Below, piece by piece: positions 56,660 to 63,933 of a stretch of 64,000 nucleotides of DNA. Within the stretch, counting starts at the first letter, position 1, and every line of letters begins with the position of its first letter. Under the pieces are notes generated by a model. It worked only from the letters and a program-made list of their open reading frames with translations. It was not told where the DNA came from and ran no database searches. Made by a program: the position numbers and the translations under genes. Source of the stretch: Pleurocapsa minor HA4230-MV1 (GTDB taxonomy: Bacteria; Cyanobacteriota; Cyanobacteriia; Cyanobacteriales; Xenococcaceae); the NCBI GenBank assembly GCA_019359095.1, contig JAHHHZ010000031.1:1-64000 (forward strand), read 5' to 3'.

Positions 56660-57007
56660 ATGACTAAGATTAACAATCAGTCCAATCGTCTAGATAACAT
56701 TAACTTCGTGCAAGATCTTGACAATGAATCTGCTGCCGCCGTTTCTGGGGGGAAAGCAGTACCAGATGTAATCCTCTATTCTAAGAAAAATCGACGAGGA
56801 AAATCCTTGCAAGTCAACGATGGAATAGCAGATTTGAGCAAGGACAACTTCGACGATAGCAGTTCATCTGTTGTAGTCAACAGTGGGACTTGGAGGTTGT
56901 ACACAGAGCCGAATTTTAAGGGCCAATCTATTGATGTTGAATCAGATACTGCTCGCGATCTTCCTGGGAGATTTAACAACTCAATCTCTTCCTTAAAATC
57001 TATTTAA
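56660..57007 (+). CDS. Double-glycine-leader beta-gamma-crystallin-like protein 2
   Basis: 115 residues. Leader 1-31 reads MTKINNQSNRLDNINFVQDL then DNESAAAVSGG. The mature domain has VILYSKKNRRGKSLQVNDG, FDDSSSSVVV, WRLYTEPNFKGQSIDV and FNNSISSLKSI. Both calcium-type motifs (DDSSSS and NNSISS) fit the N/D-N/D-x-x-S/T-S consensus, so it is the best calcium-binding candidate of the three. Its promoter and leader are nearly the same as those of gene 3. Confidence 0.86.
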   Translation: MTKINNQSNRLDNINFVQDLDNESAAAVSGGKAVPDVILYSKKNRRGKSLQVNDGIADLSKDNFDDSSSSVVVNSGTWRLYTEPNFKGQSIDVESDTARDLPGRFNNSISSLKSI

Positions 57008-57091
57008 GAGATTCAGTCAGTACATTATTACCAAATCACTACTTTTCGGTTAGTCGATCAAGTTATAGTGTTAGCCTCTTACATCCCTTGC

Positions 57092-57149
57092 CCCCGTGAC
57101 ACATAATACTGGGGGTAGCTGGGAGACTTTGAAGAATCCAGCTTCCCCA
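57092..57149. other. GC-rich stem-loop, possible insertion-sequence end
   Basis: GGGGTAGCTGG (57113) pairs with CCAGCTTCCCC (57139) with one mismatch around GAGACTTTGAAGAAT. An upstream CCCCC (57092) could pair alternatively with GGGGG. This resembles a terminator-like or IS200/IS605-end hairpin. It directly precedes the crystallin remnant. Confidence 0.45.
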
Positions 57150-57171
57150 AGCTAGAGGGCTTAACCGAGAA

Positions 57172-57264
57172 GTATTAGGTGGAATTCAAGTTTACACCGA
57201 TGCCAATTTCCATGGCAAGGTAAGAACTGCTAAAGGTGTTCCTGACTGAAGAGTAAGCGATTTA
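57172..57264 (+). pseudogene. Remnant of a fourth beta-gamma-crystallin gene
   Basis: One frame reads VLGGIQVYTDANFHGKVRTA then KGVPD and TGA, with RVSDL after it. QVYTDANFHGK is the first crystallin strand motif (Y-x-x-x-F-x-G). The preceding LGG could be the end of a leader. The rest of the gene is gone. Confidence 0.6.
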
Positions 57265-57332
57265 TGAAAGCTCAAAACTGGTAGGAGATCGCGCGCCAGC
57301 TTTAGACAAACAAAATAGATCAGAGGATTTTT

Positions 57333-57893
57333 ATGCTCAAACTTTCATCATGGCTAAATATTAGTCTCATTTTCTCCTTGAGTGGTTTAGGGCTATGTGG
57401 CATTGCTCGCGCCAACTCTAATAACGATTCTCCAATACCCAAAAAGTTGCAAGTGCCAACTGAACAACAAGTCCTAATGAAGGCCGTAGGTCGAGGAGCA
57501 CAAATTTATGTTTGCGAGCGGCTGGCAGACAACCAATCACAGTTTAAGTGGACATTAAAGGCTCCTGATGCCAAGCTATTCGATGCCCAGGGCAAAGTTT
57601 TAGGAAAGCATTACGATGGCCCGACTTGGGAAGCAAACGATGGCAGTAAAATCACCGCAAGTATAGAAGCTAAAGAAAGCGCCCCAAACGGCTCAATTCC
57701 TTGGTATCTTCTCAAGGTAGAATCTTCTCAAGGTGATGGCATGTTGGCAAACGTAAAATGGATTCAGCGTCTGCATACGACTAGTGGCAACCCCCCTACG
57801 CAAGATTGCGATCGCGATCGCCAAAATACAGAGATTTCTGTAAATTACACTGCTGATTATTACTTTTACAGTTCCACTGCTGAAGAAAATTAA
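57333..57893 (+). CDS. DUF3455 secreted protein
   Basis: 186 residues with a Sec signal peptide (LNISLIFSLSGLGLCGIARA, cleaved near residue 27). The mature part has the DUF3455 pattern: VGRGAQIYVCERLADNQSQF, LKAPDAKLFDAQGKVLGKHY, GPTWEANDGSKI and WIQRLHTTSG. The family is secreted and found in bacteria and fungi with no known function. Unlike its neighbours it has no double-glycine leader. Ribosome site AGAGGA. It lies inside the crystallin cluster. Confidence 0.85.
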   Translation: MLKLSSWLNISLIFSLSGLGLCGIARANSNNDSPIPKKLQVPTEQQVLMKAVGRGAQIYVCERLADNQSQFKWTLKAPDAKLFDAQGKVLGKHYDGPTWEANDGSKITASIEAKESAPNGSIPWYLLKVESSQGDGMLANVKWIQRLHTTSGNPPTQDCDRDRQNTEISVNYTADYYFYSSTAEEN

Positions 57894-58027
57894 GCATAAT
57901 TAAGATTTTTAATTTAATCATCAAAAATTAACATTAACTTATTGGAACATTAGTGCCAAATTAGACTTTTGCCCTTTCTCGGCAAGAGTTTTTTGCATAT
58001 TTGGTATTTTTATAATTAGCAATTATA

Positions 58028-58146
58028 ACTTTAGTCATAAATAGTTTACTTAGCTGAATAACTAAAGTATTAGAGAGTTTATTTAGTTCGTTTATAAAGG
58101 TTAAAGACTTTCGTGAGATGTTTTATTTAGCTCTGAATTTTATTAT
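58028..58146 (+). promoter_or_regulatory. Conserved composite promoter of crystallin gene 3
   Basis: ACTTTAGT (58028), ACTAAAGT (58061), AGACTTTC (58105), AGATGTTT (58116) and TATTAT (58141). Spacing is identical to that of gene 2. The whole region resembles 56433-56659, so promoter and gene were probably duplicated together. Confidence 0.8.
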
Positions 58147-58256
58147 AAAGACAGTTAAAAACCAAAGTAAAAGTTAATTAACTAACTACTAATTATTTTA
58201 TTAACTCTTGCTTGGTAGATAACTAAAGTAAACCCAAATTATTAGGAAAAAAAACA

Positions 58257-58655
58257 ATGACTAAGATCAACAATCAATCCAATCGTCTAGATAACATTAA
58301 GTTCGTGCAAGATATTGCCCCCGAAAGTGCTGCTAATTATAGTGGTGGAGCAAAGTTTTTCTTTGGTAAAGCTACTAATTCTACAGCTATAGTTTTACAC
58401 AAGGATTTAGACGGAAAAGGACAGGCAATGGGTATAAATGCGCGTGTGGGTGAGCTAATTAACATTGGTGTGTTCCCAGATGGTTCAGAAACTAGTTTTA
58501 ACGATTCTGTCTCATCAATCACAACTAGAAAAGGTACATGGCAATTTTTTACTGACGCTGATGGAGAAGGTAATACAGGTGTTGTAGCAGCAGGAGGTAT
58601 CGCTAATCTTGGTGAAAATAATGATGCAATTACAGGCATTAAGCGCATAAGGTAG
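58257..58655 (+). CDS. Double-glycine-leader beta-gamma-crystallin-like protein 3
   Basis: 132 residues. Leader 1-31 reads MTKINNQSNRLDNIKFVQDI then APESAANYSGG. A 10-residue insert (AKFFFGKATN) precedes the crystallin domain: AIVLHKDLDGKGQAMGINA, FNDSVSSITTRKGTWQFFTD, ADGEGNTGV, then NNDAITGIKRI. The first motif NDSVSS fits the calcium consensus and the second (NDAITG) does not. The most diverged of the three mature domains, although its leader is nearly identical to that of gene 2. Confidence 0.82.
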   Translation: MTKINNQSNRLDNIKFVQDIAPESAANYSGGAKFFFGKATNSTAIVLHKDLDGKGQAMGINARVGELINIGVFPDGSETSFNDSVSSITTRKGTWQFFTDADGEGNTGVVAAGGIANLGENNDAITGIKRIR

Positions 58656-58860
58656 AAATAAGAGATTTAGTTAGAGGAAAATAGCTGTTTCTTAAAGGAA
58701 GAAGAAAAAAAAGTTAATCTTAGTTCTTTGTTCTTTCTTTTTGAGCAAATTTTGACTTAAAAATAAGGCGATCGCCTTTTAGAAAATCGCGATCGCGCTA
58801 GTTTTTACTCATAAATCAAATTAACTTTTTACTTTTATTTAAAAAAATTGGAGGTGCAAA

Positions 58861-59046
58861 ATGGCAATTGAGCGTGTTGGTTATTTAGGCTATAAGCTTT
58901 ACTGTTTAGGATGGCACAATGCTGTCCACAAGAATCTTAATTTAATCGAACATTTATTATGTAATGCTTTACTTTATTACCGTCGAGGCTTTAAAGAAGG
59001 TTGTGCATATATTAAAGCAAATAATCTTGAAGTAATGCTACATTAA
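58861..59046 (+). CDS. Small protein of 61 residues with strong ribosome site
   Basis: Starts MAIERVGYLGYKLYCLGWHN; rich in Tyr, Leu, His and Cys (three Cys). It has no leader, membrane helix or known family. GGAGGTG lies 6 bases before the ATG. It sits between the crystallin genes and the exporter, so it may belong to the system (for example as a regulator or accessory), but nothing in it proves that. Confidence 0.6.
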   Translation: MAIERVGYLGYKLYCLGWHNAVHKNLNLIEHLLCNALLYYRRGFKEGCAYIKANNLEVMLH

Positions 59047-59135
59047 AACGCTAATTCAACTGAACTCAATAAAATAGCTATTGCTATGTTAATTAAAGAT
59101 TGACACACCTTTATTCTTGATAAATTTATTAACCC

Positions 59136-59516
59136 ATGAACCATCCTGACCAATCTGCTTTAAAAGCTCGAAATAGATTACTCGCTATGCTTGTATTGCT
59201 CTGCATTTTAGATATTACCTTAGTGACTATTGCGCGGGATTTGTGGGCTATTGGGCGGATCTTACCAACGATTGTGGTGATGTACTTTGTTATGCAGGGA
59301 CAAAAATGGGCAAAATGGGTGCTGATGAGTATTTGCAGTTTGCTGGTGGTTATTTTAATCACAATGGTTCTAGCACTAGGTTCAAAACTCTCCACTGTTC
59401 TGATTGTGGGAAGTTTAATCATGGCTATTCTTAGCGCCATTATTGCGGTCTATCTGGTAAGTAGCAAAGATTTAAATCGTTATTTTGTCTTAAAAAGGCA
59501 AGCTTCTGTGCAATAG
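59136..59516 (+). CDS. Small integral membrane protein, 126 residues
   Basis: Three or four hydrophobic helices (LLAMLVLLCILDITLVTIA, IVVMYFVMQG, WVLMSICSLLVVILITMVLA, VLIVGSLIMAILSAIIAVYL) and a charged C-terminus. No family recognised. It lies upstream of the exporter on the same strand and may be a membrane accessory or immunity-like protein; that is only a positional guess. Confidence 0.65.
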   Translation: MNHPDQSALKARNRLLAMLVLLCILDITLVTIARDLWAIGRILPTIVVMYFVMQGQKWAKWVLMSICSLLVVILITMVLALGSKLSTVLIVGSLIMAILSAIIAVYLVSSKDLNRYFVLKRQASVQ

Positions 59517-59590
59517 CCTTAATCTCGAAAATTTATCTCAACCAAAGTGGCCTCTAATTCAGCAACTCCCGATCATTATTGACTTTTATA

Positions 59591-59711
59591 ACTTTAGTCA
59601 TAGAGAAATAAACCTAGTTCAGCTACTAAAGTTACAAAGGACTTACCCATAAAGTGTAGGTACGATTCGAGACGTTTTTCAGACGTTTTTTTTTGGGTTA
59701 ATTTCTACGAT
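59591..59711 (+). promoter_or_regulatory. Conserved composite promoter of the exporter gene
   Basis: ACTTTAGT (59591) and ACTAAAGT (59625), AGACGTTT (59670) and AGACGTTT (59681), then TACGAT (59706) as -10 box. The 11-bp and 25-bp spacings match the cargo promoters exactly. The leader to the ATG is only about 40 nt. Confidence 0.8.
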
Positions 59712-59753
59712 ACAGATAACTCAAAAAACCAGATTTTAAATTCCTACTGAAAA

Positions 59754-61982
59754 ATGAAATACCCAATTGTATTACAACACAGTGAAGAAGATTGCGGGGC
59801 TGCTTGTCTGGCTACCGTTGCTAAACATTACGGACGCACCTTTGCCATTAGTCGAGTACGTGAAGCAGTTGGTACGGGTGCTAGAGGGACTACTTTATTA
59901 GGTTTAAATCGAGGTGCAGAGACTTTCGGCTTTAATGTGCGTCAAGTTAAAGCAACTACAGAGATTATCGATCGCATCTCAGAAATTCCTCTACCAGCTA
60001 TTATTCACTGGAAAGGCTACCATTGGATCGTTTTATACGGTAAAAAAGGGAAAAAATACGTTGTTGCTGACCCTGGCGTGGGTATTCGTTATCTAACTCG
60101 TCGTGAGTTGACTGTCGGTTGGGGCAACGGAGTCATGTTGTTACTTTCTCCCGATGATAGTCGTTTCTATGAACAGGAAGAAGATGATAAAGGAAGTTTT
60201 GGCGGTTTTGGACGCTATCTCAAACGAGTATTACCCTACCGTTGGATTTTATTTCAGGCGATCGCCATTAATTTTGCGGTAGGATTGCTGTCTCTAGCTT
60301 CACCGATCATGATGCAATTGCTGACAGATGATGTTTTAGTCAGAGGCGATACCCAATTACTCGCTACAGTGGCGATCGCCGTGATTGTAATGAACGTATT
60401 TAGAACTGTGGTTGGTTTAGTGCAGTCGCACCTAATTGGTCATTTTGGACAGAAGTTGCAATTGGGACTAATTTATGAGTACGGACGCAAATTACTCCAT
60501 TTACCCCTGTCTTATTTTGAAGGTAGACGCAGTGGCGAAGTAGTTAGTCGGATTTCTGATGTCGGGGCAATTAATGATCTGGTGTCGCAAATCGTGCTTG
60601 GTTTACCCAGTCAATTCTTTATTGCGGTGGTTTCTCTAGCCATGATGTTGTTTTATAGTTGGCAACTCAGCGTCGCTTCAATTGTGGCTTTTATTATTGT
60701 TACTCTGGTCAACTTAGTCTTTCTACCTGCCCTGCGTCAAAAGACTCGCAGTCAAATTGTTTTAGGTACAGAAAATCAAGGCTTTTTAGTGGAAACCTTT
60801 CGCGGGGTACAGGTACTCAAAACCACTCAAGCTACACCCCAAGCTTGGCAAGAATATCAAGGTAATTATGGTCGCTTGGCTAATCTGGGCTGGAGTACCA
60901 TGAAACTGGGTCTTTACAGTGGTAGCATCACCAGCGTCTTGTCTAGCTTCACCTCCGTCAGCTTGTTGTGGTTGGGCAGCTATCTCGTAATTAAAGGGGA
61001 TTTAAGTATTGGTCAATTGCTGGCATATAACGGCATGAGTGGTAATTTTCTGGGATTTTTAGGCAGTGCCATCGGACTAGCTGACGAATTTATTACCGCA
61101 CAAGTAGTCATTCAACGCCTGACAGAAGTAATTGAAGCTACTCCCGAAGATGAAAATGACTTTAAAAAACCTTGGGCAGAACTTCCTGGGAACACCGATA
61201 TTGTCTGTCAGAACTTAAATTTTCATCATGCTGGCAGAGTCGATTTATTAAAAGATTTTTCCTTAACTATTCCTAGTGGTAAAGTTGTCGCTTTAATTGG
61301 TCAATCTGGTTGTGGTAAAAGTACCCTCGCGAAATTGATTGCAGGTTTATATTCAGTACAATCTGGTAATCTCCGCTACGGTATTTATAATCAACAAGAC
61401 TTGTCTTTAGAATGTCTGCGTCAACAGGTAGTACTTTTACCCCAAGAAGCCCACTTTTGGAGTCGTTCAATTATTGATAACTTTCGTTTCAGTTATCCCG
61501 ATGTCACCTTTGAACAAATAGTCAAAGCTTGCCAAATCGCTGGTGCTGATGAATTTATTAGCGAATTACCCGATAAATATCAAACAGTACTAGGAGAATT
61601 CGGCGCCAACCTTTCTGGTGGTCAAAAACAACGACTGGCGATCGCTAGATCCATAGTTACCGATCCACCAGTCCTAATTTTAGATGAATCTACTGGCGCA
61701 CTCGATCCAGTCAGTGAAGCACGAGTATTAAAACAATTATTTGCTCATCGACAAGGCAAAACCACTATTCTAATTAGTCATCGCCCCAGAGTAATCGTCC
61801 GTGCTGATTGGGTGGTGATGCTAGAGAAAGGAGAACTAAAAGTTCAAGGTACTCCCGAACAATTACGCTCTATGGGGGGCGATCATTTAGATTTCCTCGA
61901 CGACTATATCCCTACAGACAAACCCCTGGTGGCATTATCCAGCAATAGTCATCTAAACGGACATTCTCTCTCTCTCCACTAA
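59754..61982 (+). CDS. C39-peptidase ABC exporter (PCAT type)
   Basis: 742 residues. The N-terminal C39 peptidase has oxyanion Gln8, catalytic Cys14 (EEDCGAACLA), His90 (GYHWIVLYG) and Asp106 (VVADPGVG). Then a six-helix transmembrane domain (about 160-440) and an ATPase with Walker A GQSGCGKST (near 515), the signature LSGGQKQRLAIA (near 620) and Walker B VLILDEST (near 640). This class removes double-glycine leaders and exports the mature peptide in one step. The three leader-bearing crystallin genes upstream are the obvious substrates. Its HlyD partner follows 90 bp later. Confidence 0.94.
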   Translation: MKYPIVLQHSEEDCGAACLATVAKHYGRTFAISRVREAVGTGARGTTLLGLNRGAETFGFNVRQVKATTEIIDRISEIPLPAIIHWKGYHWIVLYGKKGKKYVVADPGVGIRYLTRRELTVGWGNGVMLLLSPDDSRFYEQEEDDKGSFGGFGRYLKRVLPYRWILFQAIAINFAVGLLSLASPIMMQLLTDDVLVRGDTQLLATVAIAVIVMNVFRTVVGLVQSHLIGHFGQKLQLGLIYEYGRKLLHLPLSYFEGRRSGEVVSRISDVGAINDLVSQIVLGLPSQFFIAVVSLAMMLFYSWQLSVASIVAFIIVTLVNLVFLPALRQKTRSQIVLGTENQGFLVETFRGVQVLKTTQATPQAWQEYQGNYGRLANLGWSTMKLGLYSGSITSVLSSFTSVSLLWLGSYLVIKGDLSIGQLLAYNGMSGNFLGFLGSAIGLADEFITAQVVIQRLTEVIEATPEDENDFKKPWAELPGNTDIVCQNLNFHHAGRVDLLKDFSLTIPSGKVVALIGQSGCGKSTLAKLIAGLYSVQSGNLRYGIYNQQDLSLECLRQQVVLLPQEAHFWSRSIIDNFRFSYPDVTFEQIVKACQIAGADEFISELPDKYQTVLGEFGANLSGGQKQRLAIARSIVTDPPVLILDESTGALDPVSEARVLKQLFAHRQGKTTILISHRPRVIVRADWVVMLEKGELKVQGTPEQLRSMGGDHLDFLDDYIPTDKPLVALSSNSHLNGHSLSLH

Positions 61983-62000
61983 CTTTCTACAACTAATTTA

Positions 62001-62063
62001 TTACCCATTACTCGTTACTCGTTACTCGTTACTCGTTACTCATTACCCACTACCCACTACCTA
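62001..62063. repeat. Heptanucleotide array (TTACTCG) between exporter and adaptor genes
   Basis: Nine 7-bp units: TTACCCA, four TTACTCG, TTACTCA, TTACCCA, CTACCCA and CTACCTA. It ends 9 bp before the ATG of the HlyD gene and may affect its translation. Confidence 0.8.
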
Positions 62064-62071
62064 TTCCCGCC

Positions 62072-63445
62072 ATGCTTACTAATCCTCCCAACCTCCCCTC
62101 TGTTCGAGAAGACGAATTTCTACCTCCAATTAGTGGTTGGACTACCTTTGGTGGACTGTTTATCGTCGCTATCGTTGCCTTAGCATTTCCCATTGCTTCT
62201 GTGGCTAAATACAAAGAAACTGTCAAAGTACAAGCCCTAATTCGTCCTGAAGGTGAATTACGTCTAGTTCAAGCTGCTACAGAAGGTCAAGTGATGAGTA
62301 TTGCCGTCAAAGGTAATCAAATTGTTCAACGAGGAGATGTCATTGCAACCATCAACGACTCTCGTTTGCAAACTCAAAAAAGCCAATTACAAGACAGCAT
62401 TCAACAATCACGATTACAGCAGGTACAAATTAACGCCCAAACTAATGCTCTTAATAGCCAAATTTTAGCCGAAACTGACCGTATCAAGGGAAATGTGGCG
62501 GGCGCGATCGCCGAACACCAGCGCATTCAACGGGAATATCAGGATAAACAAATTACGACCAAAACGGCAGTTCAAGAAACCGAATCAAGCCTCAAAGCAG
62601 CAGAAGCAGCTTTAAATGCAGCGCAAGCTAAATTAAATCGTTATCGCAGTGCAGCCAAACAAGGAGCAATTTCTCACGATCAATTAGAGGAAGTAAAATT
62701 AGCCTTTCAGCAACAACAACAAGCAGTGGAAGCAGCCAAAGCTAAATTAGCAGGGGCGCAAACTGCCATAAATCCTAGTAATGCGGAAATTGCGATCGCC
62801 ACTTCTCGCATTACCGAAGCTGAAGCTACAGGGAAAACTAGTCTGGCTACTTTAGCGAAAGAAAAAGAAGCTCTGATTCAACAGCAAATTGAAATCAATA
62901 AGCAGTTAGACAAAGACACCCGCGATTTGCAACAAGTCAATACCGATCTTCAGCAAACTATCATCACTGCTACCACCGACGGTATTGTTTCTAAGCTTAA
63001 TCTGCGTAATCCTGGTCAAACGGTACGTCCAGGGGAAGAAATTGCCCAAATCGCTCCTAGTAATAGCAAACTAACGATCAAAGCTTCAGTTCCTGCCAAA
63101 GAAATAGGTAAACTAAAAAAAGGTCAAACAGCCCAAATGCGAGTATCCGCTTGTCCTTATTCCGATTACGGTACTCTTAAAGGAACAGTTACAGCGATCG
63201 CTCCTGATGCAGCTTTTCCTCAACCTGATAATTCTCATACCTCTTCTACCGCTAATACTCCTAGTCAACAAACGGGTGCAGCTTTTTATGAGGTGGCAAT
63301 TGAGCCTAATAATCGTTCTTTAGGCAAGGGGAATAATCAATGTGCGATTCAATTGGGTATGGAAGGGCAAACCGATATTGTTACCAGAGAAGAAACCGTC
63401 ATGAAATTTTTGCTGAGAAAAGCTAGATTAACTACCAATTTGTAA
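62072..63445 (+). CDS. HlyD-family periplasmic adaptor protein
   Basis: 457 residues. One N-terminal membrane helix (about 22-46, FGGLFIVAIVALAFPIASVA). A lipoyl-type half (VQAATEGQVMSIAVKGNQIV) is followed by a long coiled-coil hairpin (about 95-280, many Gln/Ala heptads). The second lipoyl half and beta-barrel follow (TATTDGIVSKLNLRNPGQTV, QTAQMRVSACPYSDYGTL). It connects the inner-membrane exporter to an outer-membrane channel. No TolC-like gene is in the window, so that partner must be encoded elsewhere. Confidence 0.92.
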   Translation: MLTNPPNLPSVREDEFLPPISGWTTFGGLFIVAIVALAFPIASVAKYKETVKVQALIRPEGELRLVQAATEGQVMSIAVKGNQIVQRGDVIATINDSRLQTQKSQLQDSIQQSRLQQVQINAQTNALNSQILAETDRIKGNVAGAIAEHQRIQREYQDKQITTKTAVQETESSLKAAEAALNAAQAKLNRYRSAAKQGAISHDQLEEVKLAFQQQQQAVEAAKAKLAGAQTAINPSNAEIAIATSRITEAEATGKTSLATLAKEKEALIQQQIEINKQLDKDTRDLQQVNTDLQQTIITATTDGIVSKLNLRNPGQTVRPGEEIAQIAPSNSKLTIKASVPAKEIGKLKKGQTAQMRVSACPYSDYGTLKGTVTAIAPDAAFPQPDNSHTSSTANTPSQQTGAAFYEVAIEPNNRSLGKGNNQCAIQLGMEGQTDIVTREETVMKFLLRKARLTTNL

Positions 63446-63495
63446 ATTCTTTCATTATCAATAAAAACTTAAGTTGCTATAAGTGTAATAGTAAA

Positions 63496-63933
63496 ATGAA
63501 CGAACATTGTGTAATTCCTGTAATTAAAACCCCCAAGGATTATCAAGCTTATCGAATTAGTCCTCAAGATAGTAATCGTCTGGCGCTCATTTTCGACCCT
63601 AGTAATGCACATAATTCATTAACTGTGTGCGTAGAGATTTTTGATGTCGGTGGTGCGACTCCTCCTAACCGTCATAATTTTGCTGTAGAAATGTTTTTTA
63701 TTCTCAAGGGTGAAGGCATGGCAATATGCGATGGTAAAGAAATACCTCTGCACAGTGGCGATAGTGTATTAATTCCCAAAACAGGGACTCACTTGATTAA
63801 AAATACGGGTTCAGAACGTTTGTATGCTTTGTGTATCATGGTTCCTGATGAGAATTTTTCGGCGTTGATTCGTAACGGAATAAGTGCAACGTTAGACGAA
63901 CAGGATTTAAACATATTAACTCGTATTGATTAG
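63496..63933 (+). CDS. Cupin-domain protein
   Basis: A 145-residue single cupin. The metal-binding strand pair reads RHNFAVEMFFILKGEG and LHSGDSVLIPKTGTHLIKN, a slight variant of the usual motif. It follows the HlyD gene by 50 bp on the same strand and could be in the same transcript. Cupins of this size are sugar- or small-molecule-binding proteins or dioxygenases; the substrate is unknown. Confidence 0.85.
   Translation: MNEHCVIPVIKTPKDYQAYRISPQDSNRLALIFDPSNAHNSLTVCVEIFDVGGATPPNRHNFAVEMFFILKGEGMAICDGKEIPLHSGDSVLIPKTGTHLIKNTGSERLYALCIMVPDENFSALIRNGISATLDEQDLNILTRID

Noticed and set aside
62001-62063. CRISPR-like array
   Set aside because: The units are 7 bp in direct contact with no spacers. 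The same holds for the other tandem arrays. No cas gene is present.
59754-63445. Microviridin or lanthipeptide cluster
   Set aside because: A C39 exporter would fit, but no ATP-grasp ligase, LanM or radical-SAM maturase is near, and the cargo is a folded domain of over 80 residues rather than a short core peptide.
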